Below, piece by piece: positions 33,915 through 42,486 of a stretch of 64,000 nucleotides of DNA. The first letter of the stretch is position 1, and every line of letters starts with the position of its first letter. The translations under genes were made by a program, and so were the position numbers. The notes beneath the pieces were generated by a model, which worked only from the letters and a program-made list of their open reading frames with translations, searched no databases and had not been told where the DNA came from. The DNA is from Auraticoccus monumenti. GTDB lineage: Bacteria > Actinomycetota > Actinomycetes > Propionibacteriales > Propionibacteriaceae. The DNA lies in assembly GCF_900101785.1 (NCBI RefSeq), contig NZ_LT629688.1, positions 744,001 to 808,000 on the forward strand, written 5' to 3'.

Positions 33915-33995
33915 CGAGGGAGGGGCCGGGAGGGAGAAGGGGAGGTGGGGGTGCGCAGTCACGGCGGAGACCGGGCTGGCGGGGAGCGGGCGGGG

Positions 33996-34946
33996 TCAGG
34001 CCACGACGCGGGGCTGGCAGAGGCGGCGGTGGACGTCCTCGCCGACGTCGGGCCAGCGGAGCCGGGCGGCCAGCCAGGCGGCGCCCGCCTCGGCGCTGAC
34101 CACCACGCGCAGCGGGGCCGCGGGCCAGCGCTCGCCGAGCCGGGCCACCAGGGGTTCCCCGACCACGACGCTGCTGGCGATGCCGCCGGCCAGCACCACC
34201 GGGGTGCTCTCCCCCGGCGGCCGCACGGCGTCGACCGCCGCGAGCAGCCGGTCGGCCGCCCGCTCCACCACGTCCACCGCCTCGGGGTCGCCCTCGACCG
34301 CCGCCTCGAGCACCAGCGGGGCCAGCGCGGCCAGGGCCACCGGCGGGTCGGCGTGCACCCGCAGGACGAGCTCGCTCCGACCCACCGCGCCACCGGTGAG
34401 CAGCTCCAGGACCCGCGCGGCCAGCGGTCCCGGCTCGCCGGTGTCGAAGGAGCGCAGCGCGACGCGGACCGCCTCGCGCCCGATCCAGAAGCCGGAGCCG
34501 TCGTCGCCGAGCAGCCAGCCCCAGCCGTCGTGGGTCCGGCCCTCGCGCCCTCCCACGACCTGGGCCGAGACCGCCCCGGTGCCGGCGATCAGCACGGTGC
34601 CGTCCGGCTCCGGCGTCCCGGCGGCGAAGGCGACCTCGGCATCGCCGCGCACCAGCACCGGGCACCCCACCCCGCAGGAGCGGAGCACGGCGCCGAGAAC
34701 GTCCGGCATCTCCGGGCGGTCACCGGTACCGGCGACCCCGAGCAGCGCCACCTCGACCTGGCTGGGGTCCACGTCGGACACGGCCGCGGAGACGGCCAGC
34801 CTGAACTGCTCCAGCGCCTCTGCCGGGGGCCGGGCGATCGGGTTCCCGCCACCGGCCCGACCGCGCCCGTGCACAACACCGCGCTCGTCGGTCACCAGGC
34901 AGCGCGTGCTGGTGCCACCGGCGTCCAGCCCCAGCACCAGGCTCAC
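33996..34946 (-). CDS. BadF/BadG/BcrA-type kinase (N-acetylglucosamine kinase-like)
   Basis: A 316-residue ASKHA-fold protein. LGLDAGGTSTRCLVTDE is the phosphate-1 motif, VLIAGTGAVSA the phosphate-2 motif, and VVLAGGIASSV the adenosine motif. WGWLLGDDGSGFWIGREAV is the segment typical of N-acetylglucosamine kinases of this family. It would phosphorylate an amino sugar in the cytoplasm. GTG 34946 lies 39 bp after the SIS gene on the same strand, and the pair is probably one operon for amino-sugar recycling or uptake (inferred). Confidence 0.88.
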   Translation of the reverse strand: MSLVLGLDAGGTSTRCLVTDERGVVHGRGRAGGGNPIARPPAEALEQFRLAVSAAVSDVDPSQVEVALLGVAGTGDRPEMPDVLGAVLRSCGVGCPVLVRGDAEVAFAAGTPEPDGTVLIAGTGAVSAQVVGGREGRTHDGWGWLLGDDGSGFWIGREAVRVALRSFDTGEPGPLAARVLELLTGGAVGRSELVLRVHADPPVALAALAPLVLEAAVEGDPEAVDVVERAADRLLAAVDAVRPPGESTPVVLAGGIASSVVVGEPLVARLGERWPAAPLRVVVSAEAGAAWLAARLRWPDVGEDVHRRLCQPRVVA

Positions 34947-34985
34947 CTCAGACCCGCCTCCGCCGACCGCCGTCGCGCACGTCGG

Positions 34986-35741
34986 TCACGGCACCCGCCG
35001 GATCCGACCCTCGTAACGGGCCTCCAGCGCGCCGTTGTGCTCGTCGCCTGCGGGGATGTTGGCGGAGAGGTAGACCGGGGGGGTGAGCCCGTCGGCGACC
35101 ATCCCGCCGAGGAGCTCGGCCACCACCATCTGGGCCAGCAGCGCCGCGGTCAGCGAGGAGATCCCGCAGGCCGCCCCGCCGCCGGGCAGCGGCAGCACCG
35201 CGTCCCCGAACGGGGCGCCGTTGTCCAGCACCACGTCCCCGAGCTCGTACAGCTTCTGGCCGCTGGGGTGGCGCGAGGGCACCTGGGTGGTGTGCTGCAT
35301 CGAGGTCACCACCACCAGGGGGTGACCCTTCTCCTTCACCAGCCGCGCGAACTCGACCACGCTGCCGTTGGCCCCGGAGTTGGAGGCGATCATGAAGACG
35401 TCCTGCGGCTGGACCGCGGGGATCAGCTCGTAGAGCCGGTGCGCGGTGGCCGGGTTGCGCTCCAGCAGCGGGTCGGACAGGTAGTCCACCGGGGCCACGC
35501 CCAGCACCACCGGGTCCCGCAGGGAGATCCGGTTGGTGGGGACCAGACCGCCGGCCCTCCCGGCGACCTCCATGGCGAAGGCCTCGGAGTGCCCGGTGCC
35601 GAAGGCCTGGACGACGCCCTCGGCGTCCATGCAGGTGCGGAGCAGCGCGGCCGCCGCCCGCACCCCCTCCAGCTGGCTCTCGGCCACCTGCTGGAGGGTG
35701 GCGGTGGCGGTCGCGACGAACGTGGGGGCATCGAGGCTCAT
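34986..35741 (-). CDS. SIS-domain protein, UPF0309 family
   Basis: A 251-residue sugar-isomerase-domain protein. The SIS core is FGTGHSEAFAMEVAGRAGGL followed by DVFMIASNSGANGSVVEFAR and HPLVVVTSMQHT. LPGGGAACGISSLTAALLAQ is characteristic of UPF0309 proteins. Members bind phosphosugars and are thought to isomerise or de-aminate them. TAGGGT lies 7 nt before the ATG, suggesting a leaderless mRNA. It is followed by the kinase gene, and the hydrolase and RpiR genes lie upstream on the same strand. Confidence 0.9.
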   Translation of the reverse strand: MSLDAPTFVATATATLQQVAESQLEGVRAAAALLRTCMDAEGVVQAFGTGHSEAFAMEVAGRAGGLVPTNRISLRDPVVLGVAPVDYLSDPLLERNPATAHRLYELIPAVQPQDVFMIASNSGANGSVVEFARLVKEKGHPLVVVTSMQHTTQVPSRHPSGQKLYELGDVVLDNGAPFGDAVLPLPGGGAACGISSLTAALLAQMVVAELLGGMVADGLTPPVYLSANIPAGDEHNGALEARYEGRIRRVP

Positions 35742-35748
35742 GTCTGCG

Positions 35749-35754
35749 ACCCTA
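35749..35754 (-). promoter_or_regulatory. -10 box (TAGGGT) of the SIS gene
   Basis: TAGGGT on the minus strand is followed by 7 nt and the ATG at 35741. This would give the SIS/kinase pair its own promoter, separate from the hydrolase gene that ends 44 bp upstream. Confidence 0.45.
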
Positions 35755-35784
35755 ACCACCACGTCGCGGTCGCCGACGCCGCCC

Positions 35785-37656
35785 TCACCGCGGGTCCAGC
35801 CGGAGCAGCTCGGCGGCACCCGGGTCCAGGGTCAGCCGGAAACGGCCCCGGCCGCGGCTGCGGTAGCGCCCGCTCGACGGGTCGAAGGACGACACCGACC
35901 CGACCTCCGGACCCCAGGTCGCGGTGAGCTGGGCGTCCTCGGTCCGCGAGTAGTTGGTCACCAGCACGTAGCCGCGGTCCTCGGGTCCGGTGAAGCGACC
36001 GAGCACCACGGCGTCCCCGGTGGTGCCGGCGATCTCGCCGTCGGGCTCGAAGGCGGTCAGGCCGTCCGGCACCTGGGCCAGGTTGGCCGCCTGCACGGCC
36101 GTGGACGTCAGCCCGAGCACCTCCAGGCCCACCGGCGCCAGCCACCCGGTGTTGACCTCGCGGGCGTCGTCGTAGAGCGGGGTGAGGGTGCCGTCGGTGA
36201 GCACGAGGCCGTCGCGGAAGTTCTCCCCCCGGGCCGGGTCGGGCGTCCAGTAGGTGAAGTACTGGATGCCCTTGCAGCCGTAGGCCAGGCTGATGTTGAT
36301 CTGCCACAGCAGGTCGGCCCTCGTCGGGACGGCGTGGGCGGTGTAGCCGACGGACTGGACGAAGGCCCAGGTGGGGGTGCCAGTGGGCAGGGCCGCCTCC
36401 CGGACGGCCGCCCAGTTCGCGAAGTAGCCCACGTCCTCACCGGCGGACAGGATCGGGTAGCGGTCGAAAGACAACAGCTCCGGCGTGGTCTGCTCCATCG
36501 CCGCCACGTAGTCGAAGCCGGGGAGGTGGTTGATGTAGGGCAGCACGTCGGGGTCGATCGAGCGGATGATGTCGGCCAGCACCCCGAGGTCGGCCAGCTT
36601 GGGCACCGTCGGCTCGTCGTAGAGGTGGATACCCGCGAAGCTCTCGAAGCCGCCGCCGCGCGGAGGGTCCCACCTCGACAGGTCCCCGGAGAAGTCGTCG
36701 GTCAGCAGGGCCCGCCCCGACGCCGACTCCACCCGGACGTCGTCGAAGAAGGCGGACTCCGTGCCGGCCTCGCGGAAACCCACCGGACCCGCGGCGAAGG
36801 TGCTGTCGGTGGTGGTGTCCACCACCTGGCCGTTGACCGAGGTGGTGATGGTGTCACCCTCCAGCACGGTGCGGACCTGGTAGCTGATCCCCTCCTCCAC
36901 CGCGAAGTCCAGCGGCACCACCGTGACCCGTGGGGCGCCACCCACGAACACCGCCTTCACCAGGTTGCCCGGGCCCTGCTGGTTGCTCAGCAGCCACACG
37001 TAGGCGTTGCGCTCGTCCTGGACCCTGAAGGCCCACCCGGACTGGGCGTAACCCCCCAGGCCGGTCTCGCGGGGGCTGGTGGTGAAGGAGAAGGTGTAGT
37101 CGGTCCAGTCGGCACCGTCGACGCTGGTGCCGATGGAGCCCTCGCCGGTGCCGCCGGTGATCAGCAGCCGACCGTCGTCGAGCTCCCAGGTCCGGCCCGG
37201 CGAGTAGCGGGCGATCACCTCGCGCAGCTTCGCCTCGGCCTCGCGCCTGGTGATGGTGAAGTCGCCGCCGTCGTCGGAGATCGAGACCGAGCGCGTGAGC
37301 CAGCGGATGTCGGGGTCGTCCACCAGCACCTTCAGACCCACCTCCTCCGCGGTGCGCAGCGACCAGCTGACGATCTGGGTGTCGGCCCAGCCGTAGTTGC
37401 CGGTGTGCAGGTAGGTGAAGCCGGCGTCCACCATCTCCTGGTAGCGCTGGACCGTCGTCTCCGTCGGCGGGGGCGGCCAGAACACGCCGATCGGGAACCG
37501 GGACCCGTCCAGCAGCGGCCCACCCGTGCCGGGGGCGGACCCCGCGCGCGGCTCGGCGGCGGCACGTCCGACCCCGAGGGCGCCCGAGGCAGCGAGGACG
37601 CCGCCGAGCACACCCCCGATCGCGAAGAAGCCCTTGCGTGACACCTCTGTGGTCAT
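35785..37656 (-). CDS. secreted TIM-barrel glycoside hydrolase-like protein with inserted jelly-roll domain
   Basis: A 623-residue exported protein. The N-terminus SRKGFFAIGGVLGGVLAASG is a Tat-like signal with Arg-Lys in place of Arg-Arg. TIM-barrel strands appear at FPIGVFWPPP, FTYLHTGNYG and KVLVDDPD, are interrupted at residues about 130-310 by a concanavalin-like module (RTWELDDGRLLITGG, WAFRVQDERNAYVWLLSNQQ, FFDDVRVES), and resume with GIHLYDEP, PYINHLPG, SFDRYPI and CKGIQYFTYW. A C-terminal beta domain follows. Glu in HLYDEP and Asp in SFDRYP are candidate catalytic residues. The family resembles hydrolases with DUF1080-like modules. The neighbours suggest an amino-sugar polymer substrate. 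Confidence 0.72.
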   Translation of the reverse strand: MTTEVSRKGFFAIGGVLGGVLAASGALGVGRAAAEPRAGSAPGTGGPLLDGSRFPIGVFWPPPPTETTVQRYQEMVDAGFTYLHTGNYGWADTQIVSWSLRTAEEVGLKVLVDDPDIRWLTRSVSISDDGGDFTITRREAEAKLREVIARYSPGRTWELDDGRLLITGGTGEGSIGTSVDGADWTDYTFSFTTSPRETGLGGYAQSGWAFRVQDERNAYVWLLSNQQGPGNLVKAVFVGGAPRVTVVPLDFAVEEGISYQVRTVLEGDTITTSVNGQVVDTTTDSTFAAGPVGFREAGTESAFFDDVRVESASGRALLTDDFSGDLSRWDPPRGGGFESFAGIHLYDEPTVPKLADLGVLADIIRSIDPDVLPYINHLPGFDYVAAMEQTTPELLSFDRYPILSAGEDVGYFANWAAVREAALPTGTPTWAFVQSVGYTAHAVPTRADLLWQINISLAYGCKGIQYFTYWTPDPARGENFRDGLVLTDGTLTPLYDDAREVNTGWLAPVGLEVLGLTSTAVQAANLAQVPDGLTAFEPDGEIAGTTGDAVVLGRFTGPEDRGYVLVTNYSRTEDAQLTATWGPEVGSVSSFDPSSGRYRSRGRGRFRLTLDPGAAELLRLDPR

Positions 37657-37687
37657 GCGTCCTCCTCGGCCCGTCCTGCGGGCCCGT

Positions 37688-38611
37688 TCAGGGGGTGGGG
37701 GTGGTGCGCGGCCGCGTCGTCCTGGGTGACGTGCGCCCGGTGTGCCCGTGCACCGCCTCGGCGGTGGCCTCGAGCAGCTCGGTGGTGCGTTCGGCGGTCT
37801 GCTGGGCCACCGCGAGGTAGACCAGCTCGATCACCGTCAGCTCGGAGAAGCGTGCGGCCAGCGGGCCGGCCCGGAAGGTGGTCTCCTCGGTGACGGTCAG
37901 CAGCACGTGGTCGGCCAGATCGGCCAGGGGTGAGGTGCGGACACCCGTCACGGCCACGGTGGTGGCGCCGTGCGCCGCCGCGCACCGCACCACCTCCAGG
38001 GTCTCCACCGTCGTGCCGGTGGCGGAGATGGCCAGGGCGACGTCGCCCGGACCGAGCAGCGCCGCCGCCGTCAGACCCTCGTGCACGTCGGCGTGGGACC
38101 AGACCGGGATGCCGATGCGGTGCAGCCGGATCTGCAGCTCGGTGCCCATCACCGAGCTGCCGCTGACCCCGAAGACGTGCACCCGTCTGGCGGCGACGAT
38201 CCGGTCGGCGGCGGCGCGCACGGCGGCCAGGTCCAGCCCCGCCAGGGTGTCCTGGACGGCGCGGGCCTGCGCCGCCCCCAGCACCCGGGCGACGTCCTCC
38301 AGGGAGTCCTCGGGGCTGATGGTGCGCGAGACGTCGAGCTCCCACGCGGAGGCGCCGGAGCGCGGGGCGTCGGCCAGGACCGCGATCCGCAGCCCCGGGT
38401 AGCCGTCGACGCCGAGCCGCCGGCACAGCCGGGACACCGCGGACGGGGAGCTGCCGCTGGCTGCGGCGAGGTCGTGGATGGTGCCGGAGACGCCGGCCAC
38501 CGGGTCGGCGAGCAGCTGCTCGGCGATGCTCCGCACGGAGGTGGGGAGCTCGGGCGCCATCCGCCGGAGGTCGCCGAGGACCCCCCGCTCCGGTGCCGAC
38601 CTCTGCGCCAT
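37688..38611 (-). CDS. MurR/RpiR family transcriptional regulator
   Basis: A 307-residue regulator with an N-terminal RpiR helix-turn-helix (AEQLLADPVAGVSGTIHDLA, then SPSAVSRLCRRLGVDGYPGL) and a C-terminal SIS sensor domain (VHVFGVSGSSVMGTELQIRL, DVALAISATGTTVETLEVVR). Such proteins sense phosphosugars such as N-acetylmuramic acid 6-phosphate or glucosamine 6-phosphate. ATG 38611 is preferred; an upstream in-frame ATG at 38647 would add 12 residues without homology. It precedes the hydrolase gene by 31 bp on the same strand and probably controls the hydrolase-SIS-kinase group. Confidence 0.93.
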   Translation of the reverse strand: MAQRSAPERGVLGDLRRMAPELPTSVRSIAEQLLADPVAGVSGTIHDLAAASGSSPSAVSRLCRRLGVDGYPGLRIAVLADAPRSGASAWELDVSRTISPEDSLEDVARVLGAAQARAVQDTLAGLDLAAVRAAADRIVAARRVHVFGVSGSSVMGTELQIRLHRIGIPVWSHADVHEGLTAAALLGPGDVALAISATGTTVETLEVVRCAAAHGATTVAVTGVRTSPLADLADHVLLTVTEETTFRAGPLAARFSELTVIELVYLAVAQQTAERTTELLEATAEAVHGHTGRTSPRTTRPRTTPTP

Positions 38612-38768
38612 GACCAGAAGTTTCACAGAAGAGGAGCCACACGGCAAGAGTCTGACAAGCTTGGTCAGTCCTGCGGTGGCCGGGCCGGGACGCGCGACGG
38701 CGCCGCGACCCGGGCGGGTCGCGACGCCGTGCTGCGTCGAGCTGGTCCCGGTCGTCCGGGCTCTCGGC

Positions 38769-41759
38769 TCAGTTCACCGAGACGACGGTCCCCGAGCCGT
38801 CCAGGTACTCCACGAAGCCCAGGTAGGGGCTGCGCTCGTCCACCCGGGACCAGGCGGCCGTCACCGTGATCGGCTCGCCGACGGTCGCCCTGGGCGAGAC
38901 CGGCGTGACCCGGAGCCGGCCGTCCGCCGAGGACGCGGTCACCACGGTGCCGCGGTGGTCGAAGCGGGTCGACGTGGTGCCGGGGGCGTTGCCGAAGTTG
39001 ACCACCTGGCTGATGTAGCGGCCGGGAGCGGGGGCGGTGAGCACCACCGTCTCGTCGGCGGCGGCGCTGGCCGACTGCGCCACCAGGGTCGCCGAGGTGC
39101 CCTGCACCCGGTACACGTACAGGTCGAGGTCGGCCCCCGCGGCGCTGGTGCGGGTGGTGAACTGCGCCACCTTGGCCCCGTCGGCGACGGTGGTCTCGAA
39201 CTGGCTCTCCGCGCCGGCAGCCAGGGTGGCCGTGCTGGCCGTGCCCTGGGCCAGCCCGAAGCCCTTGATCGGGAAGGCGCCGTCGACACCCGGCTGGACG
39301 TCGAAGGTCACCTTGCCGACCCGCCCGGAGCCGGCGACCGCGTCGGGGGCGATCAGCGCCCGCGGGGTGACCGCGATCGGGCTGCGGACGGTGTTGCCGG
39401 CACCGCGCCAGGTGAGGAAGCCCGTGGCGGCGGTGTCGAAGTCGACCGACTGGTTGGTGATGGTGACCTTGAAGGTCTTGGTCTGCCCGGCGCTGTCGAA
39501 GTTGAGGATCGACGGCGTCACCTTGACCGAGGTGCCGGGGACGGAGGCCTGGGCGCGGTAGATCCCGGGCTCGACGGCCGTCACCGTCCGGGTCACGGTC
39601 TGGGTCTTCAGCAGCGACCCGACGGCGATCGACGGGGTGTTGTAGTCGCTGGGGTCGATGGCCTCGACCCCGGTGCCGGTGTCGATGCCGTTGCCCTCGA
39701 GGAAGCCGAGCCAGTCCTCGTCGGAGGAGGGGTAGACCAGCCCCGGGGAGAACATCGCCGTCGGGGTGAGCTCACCGGCGCCCTGGGCGAACGGGTCCGT
39801 GTTCGGCGTCCCGTCGGCGTTCAGGGTGTCCTCCGCGGTGGTCATCAGCGCGGACTTGATGTCCATCGGGCTCCAGTCCGGGTGCACGCCGGCACCGAGG
39901 AAGAGCGCGGCGGCCCCGGCCACGTGCGGGGCGGCCATCGAGGTGCCGGAGTAGAAGTCGAAGTCGCGCCCGGAGTTCGACGGCGGGGCCACGGCGGCCA
40001 GGATGCTGACGCCGGGAGCGGCCAGGTCGGGCTTGACCAGGTCACCACCGGTGACCGTGGACGGTCCGCGGGAGGAGAACCCGGCGATCTGTGGGTAGAC
40101 CAGCTCGGTGCTGGTGAGGTTGCCCGGCTCCAGCGTCGCGGTCGCGCCGGCGGTCCCGGCGTAGGTCCGGACGTCGGTGGCGGCCGGCGGGTTCAGGTGC
40201 ACGGTGGGAACGGTGTGCAGGTCGCCGTCCAGGCTGAGCGCCGAGAGGTTGACCAGCACCATGCCGACACCACCCGCGCGCTCCACCTCGGCGGACTTGG
40301 CCACCCGGTCGTAGACGCCGCGGTCGCAGACCACGATGGTGCCGGCGACGTCGGCGGGGTCGAGCGTGCCGGGGGCGCAGAGGGCCGCGTCGGCCTCGGC
40401 GGCACCGGCGGTGCGCACGGAGGCGGCGGTGACCAGCGGTGCCGGACCGACGGACTCGCCGACGGTGGTGCTGATGCCGGCGAAGGAGCGCCCGTCCCCG
40501 AGCACCACGGTGCCCTCGTAGGGGGCGATGGTGCTGGCGGCCACGGTGGTGACCCAGGGGGCGGTGTTGTCCAGCGTCGAGGCGCCCGGGCCGCTGTTGC
40601 CGGCCGAGGCGGAGACGAAGATGCCGGCCGAGGCGGCGGAGAGGAAGGCCAGGCTGATCGGCTCGTCCACCGCCGACTCCGAGCTGGAGCCGATGGAGTA
40701 GTTGATCACGTCCACGCCGTCGGTGACGGCGGCGTCGATGCCGGCCACGATGTCGGAGGTCCAGCCGCCGGTGGTCTGGGCGGAGTCGCCCTCCCACAGC
40801 ACCTTGTAGCTGGCGATGGTCGCGCCCGGCGCGACGCCGGAGATCGTGCCGTAGTCGTTGCCCTCGACGGTGGCGGGGACGCCGGCGTTGCCGGCGGCGG
40901 TGGAGGCGGTGTGCGAGCCGTGGCCGCCGCCGTCGCGCGGGGAGATGTAGTCGCGGCGGTTGGCCGCGGGGACGGACGCCTGCCAGCCCTCGCCGAAGTA
41001 GCGGGCGCCGACCAGCTTGGTGTTGCAGAGGTCGGCGGTGAACTGCTCGCCGGTCTGGCAGGTGCCGCTGAAGGTGCTCCCGTCGGACTTGTTCACGGTG
41101 ATGTTCTTCCCGGCGCGGTATGGCCGGTACCGGTCGCTGGCCGGGGGCTTCGTGGTGCTGAGCGCCTGGCCGGCGAAGGAGGGGTTCTCCGGCCAGATGC
41201 CGGTGTCCAGCACGCCGACGACGACGCCCCGGCCGGCGGCGGCGGTGCCGCCCAGCTGCTGCCAGACCCCGCCCTGACCCGAGAGGCCCAGGTAGTCGAC
41301 GGAGTTCTTGTCGTCGGTCGCCTTGTGCAGGGTGTCCTTGGTGACCGAGACCACGCCGGGCGTGCGGGCCAGCTCGCGGGCCTGGTCGGCCGAGAGCGTG
41401 GCGGCGAAGCCGTTCAGGCTCACGTCGTAGCGGCGGGTCGGCTCGGCGTCGACGGCGGCCGCCGCCTCGTCCTGCTCCTCGCGGAGGTGCTGGCGGTACT
41501 CGCGCGCCGCGCTGCTGGTGGTGTCGACGCGGCGGCCCTCACGGGAACGGGTCCGCTCCAGTCCGCGGACGTCGCCGTCGTAGGTGGCCAGCGGGTCGCT
41601 GGCCAGGGTCACGACGTAGCGACCCGGTGAGGTGGTGACGGCGTCGGCGGGGGCGAGCGGGGGCGCGGCCTGGGCCGGGGAGAGGGCGACGACGGTGGTG
41701 AGGGCGCAGCTGGTGGCCACGAGGGCCAGCAGCCGTCGCCGGGGGGAGCGAAGGGGCAC
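38769..41759 (-). CDS. secreted S8 family serine peptidase (subtilase) with PA domain
   Basis: A 996-residue exported protease. Signal peptide residues 1-31 (cleavage near PAQAA), an I9 propeptide from RYVVTLASDP to about 140, and a plant-like subtilase domain with Asp185 (VGVLDTGIW), His280 (GGGHGSHTAS), oxyanion Asn388 (SASAGNSG) and Ser607 (YSGTSMAAPHVAG) are present. A PA domain is inserted at about 420-550. An Fn3-like domain (VTPSILNFDSAGQTKTFKVT) and a pre-peptidase-C-like region follow. GTG 41759 has GGAG upstream; a longer frame starting at 41831 lacks a signal at its start. TATGTT at 41827-41832 may be the -10. It is divergent from a subtilisin-inhibitor lipoprotein. Confidence 0.94.
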   Translation of the reverse strand: MPLRSPRRRLLALVATSCALTTVVALSPAQAAPPLAPADAVTTSPGRYVVTLASDPLATYDGDVRGLERTRSREGRRVDTTSSAAREYRQHLREEQDEAAAAVDAEPTRRYDVSLNGFAATLSADQARELARTPGVVSVTKDTLHKATDDKNSVDYLGLSGQGGVWQQLGGTAAAGRGVVVGVLDTGIWPENPSFAGQALSTTKPPASDRYRPYRAGKNITVNKSDGSTFSGTCQTGEQFTADLCNTKLVGARYFGEGWQASVPAANRRDYISPRDGGGHGSHTASTAAGNAGVPATVEGNDYGTISGVAPGATIASYKVLWEGDSAQTTGGWTSDIVAGIDAAVTDGVDVINYSIGSSSESAVDEPISLAFLSAASAGIFVSASAGNSGPGASTLDNTAPWVTTVAASTIAPYEGTVVLGDGRSFAGISTTVGESVGPAPLVTAASVRTAGAAEADAALCAPGTLDPADVAGTIVVCDRGVYDRVAKSAEVERAGGVGMVLVNLSALSLDGDLHTVPTVHLNPPAATDVRTYAGTAGATATLEPGNLTSTELVYPQIAGFSSRGPSTVTGGDLVKPDLAAPGVSILAAVAPPSNSGRDFDFYSGTSMAAPHVAGAAALFLGAGVHPDWSPMDIKSALMTTAEDTLNADGTPNTDPFAQGAGELTPTAMFSPGLVYPSSDEDWLGFLEGNGIDTGTGVEAIDPSDYNTPSIAVGSLLKTQTVTRTVTAVEPGIYRAQASVPGTSVKVTPSILNFDSAGQTKTFKVTITNQSVDFDTAATGFLTWRGAGNTVRSPIAVTPRALIAPDAVAGSGRVGKVTFDVQPGVDGAFPIKGFGLAQGTASTATLAAGAESQFETTVADGAKVAQFTTRTSAAGADLDLYVYRVQGTSATLVAQSASAAADETVVLTAPAPGRYISQVVNFGNAPGTTSTRFDHRGTVVTASSADGRLRVTPVSPRATVGEPITVTAAWSRVDERSPYLGFVEYLDGSGTVVSVN

Positions 41760-41897
41760 GGGTTCTCCAGAGAGGGTGCGAGGGGGGGTGGACGGCCGGA
41801 CCCTCTCCGGGTCGCGGTTAGGGTGCAACATAACTCCCGGCTCTGACAGCGGCGCGGGGGGTCGGGTGAGCACCCGCGGCGGACCGGAGGAGGGCAC

Positions 41898-42374
41898 GTG
41901 GTCGGACGGGCGTGGCGCAGCGGCTTGCTGGTGGTGCTCCTCCTCGCGGCCTGCGCACCGGGCGCTCCCGGCGCCTCCCCCTCGGCACCCGGTCCGGCCA
42001 GCAGCCCCAAGCCCCTCCCCACCCCACCGACGGTCTCCCCCTCCCCCGACCGCACGGCGGGCCCGGACGAGCTGGTCGTCGAGCTGGACGACGGCTCGGG
42101 TGAGGTGGTGACCTGGCAGCTGCGCTGCGACCCGCCCGGTGGGGACCACCCCGACCCGGAGGCCGCCTGCGCCGCGCTGGAGGGTCACCCCGAGGCGCTG
42201 GCCCCGGTGCCGGGCGACCGGATGTGCAGCCAGCAGTTCGGCGGACCGATGACGGCCACCCTCACCGGCACCTGGCGCGGGGATCCGGTCGACAGCCGCT
42301 TCTCCCTCACCGACGGCTGCGAGATCGCCCGCTGGAACGCCCTGACCGGTCTGCTGCCCCCGGCCGGCTCCTGA
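41898..42374 (+). CDS. lipoprotein of the Streptomyces subtilisin inhibitor (SSI) family
   Basis: A 158-residue exported protein. A lipobox, LAAC (Cys19), follows a short signal helix, then a Pro/Ser linker to about residue 52. The SSI domain covers 57-154: LRCDPPGGDHPDPEAACAAL matches the family's first disulfide loop (Cys77-Cys91), and MCSQQF with DGCEIAR gives the second pair (Cys110-Cys141). By alignment to SSI (CPMVYDP), the reactive-site P1 is Gln112. SSI proteins block subtilases with a canonical loop. Most known members are freely secreted; this one appears membrane-anchored. GGAGGAGGG precedes the GTG. It is divergent from the subtilase gene. Confidence 0.85.
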   Translation: MVGRAWRSGLLVVLLLAACAPGAPGASPSAPGPASSPKPLPTPPTVSPSPDRTAGPDELVVELDDGSGEVVTWQLRCDPPGGDHPDPEAACAALEGHPEALAPVPGDRMCSQQFGGPMTATLTGTWRGDPVDSRFSLTDGCEIARWNALTGLLPPAGS

Positions 42375-42486
42375 CCTCGCGGCGGTCTGGTGCGACGCCA
42401 CGTCAGCGGCGTCGGTCCCGCACCGTCATCGGTGCAGGAGCGACGCCGCTCGTGCTCGAGATCCTGCGATCAGGGACAGTCCCGAG

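Noticed and set aside
38478-41630. Very long open frame on the plus strand opposite the subtilase
   Set aside because: Low-complexity Gly/Arg/Val/Asp-rich translation with no domains. It arises from the GC-rich third positions of the real gene on the minus strand, whose catalytic triad is intact.
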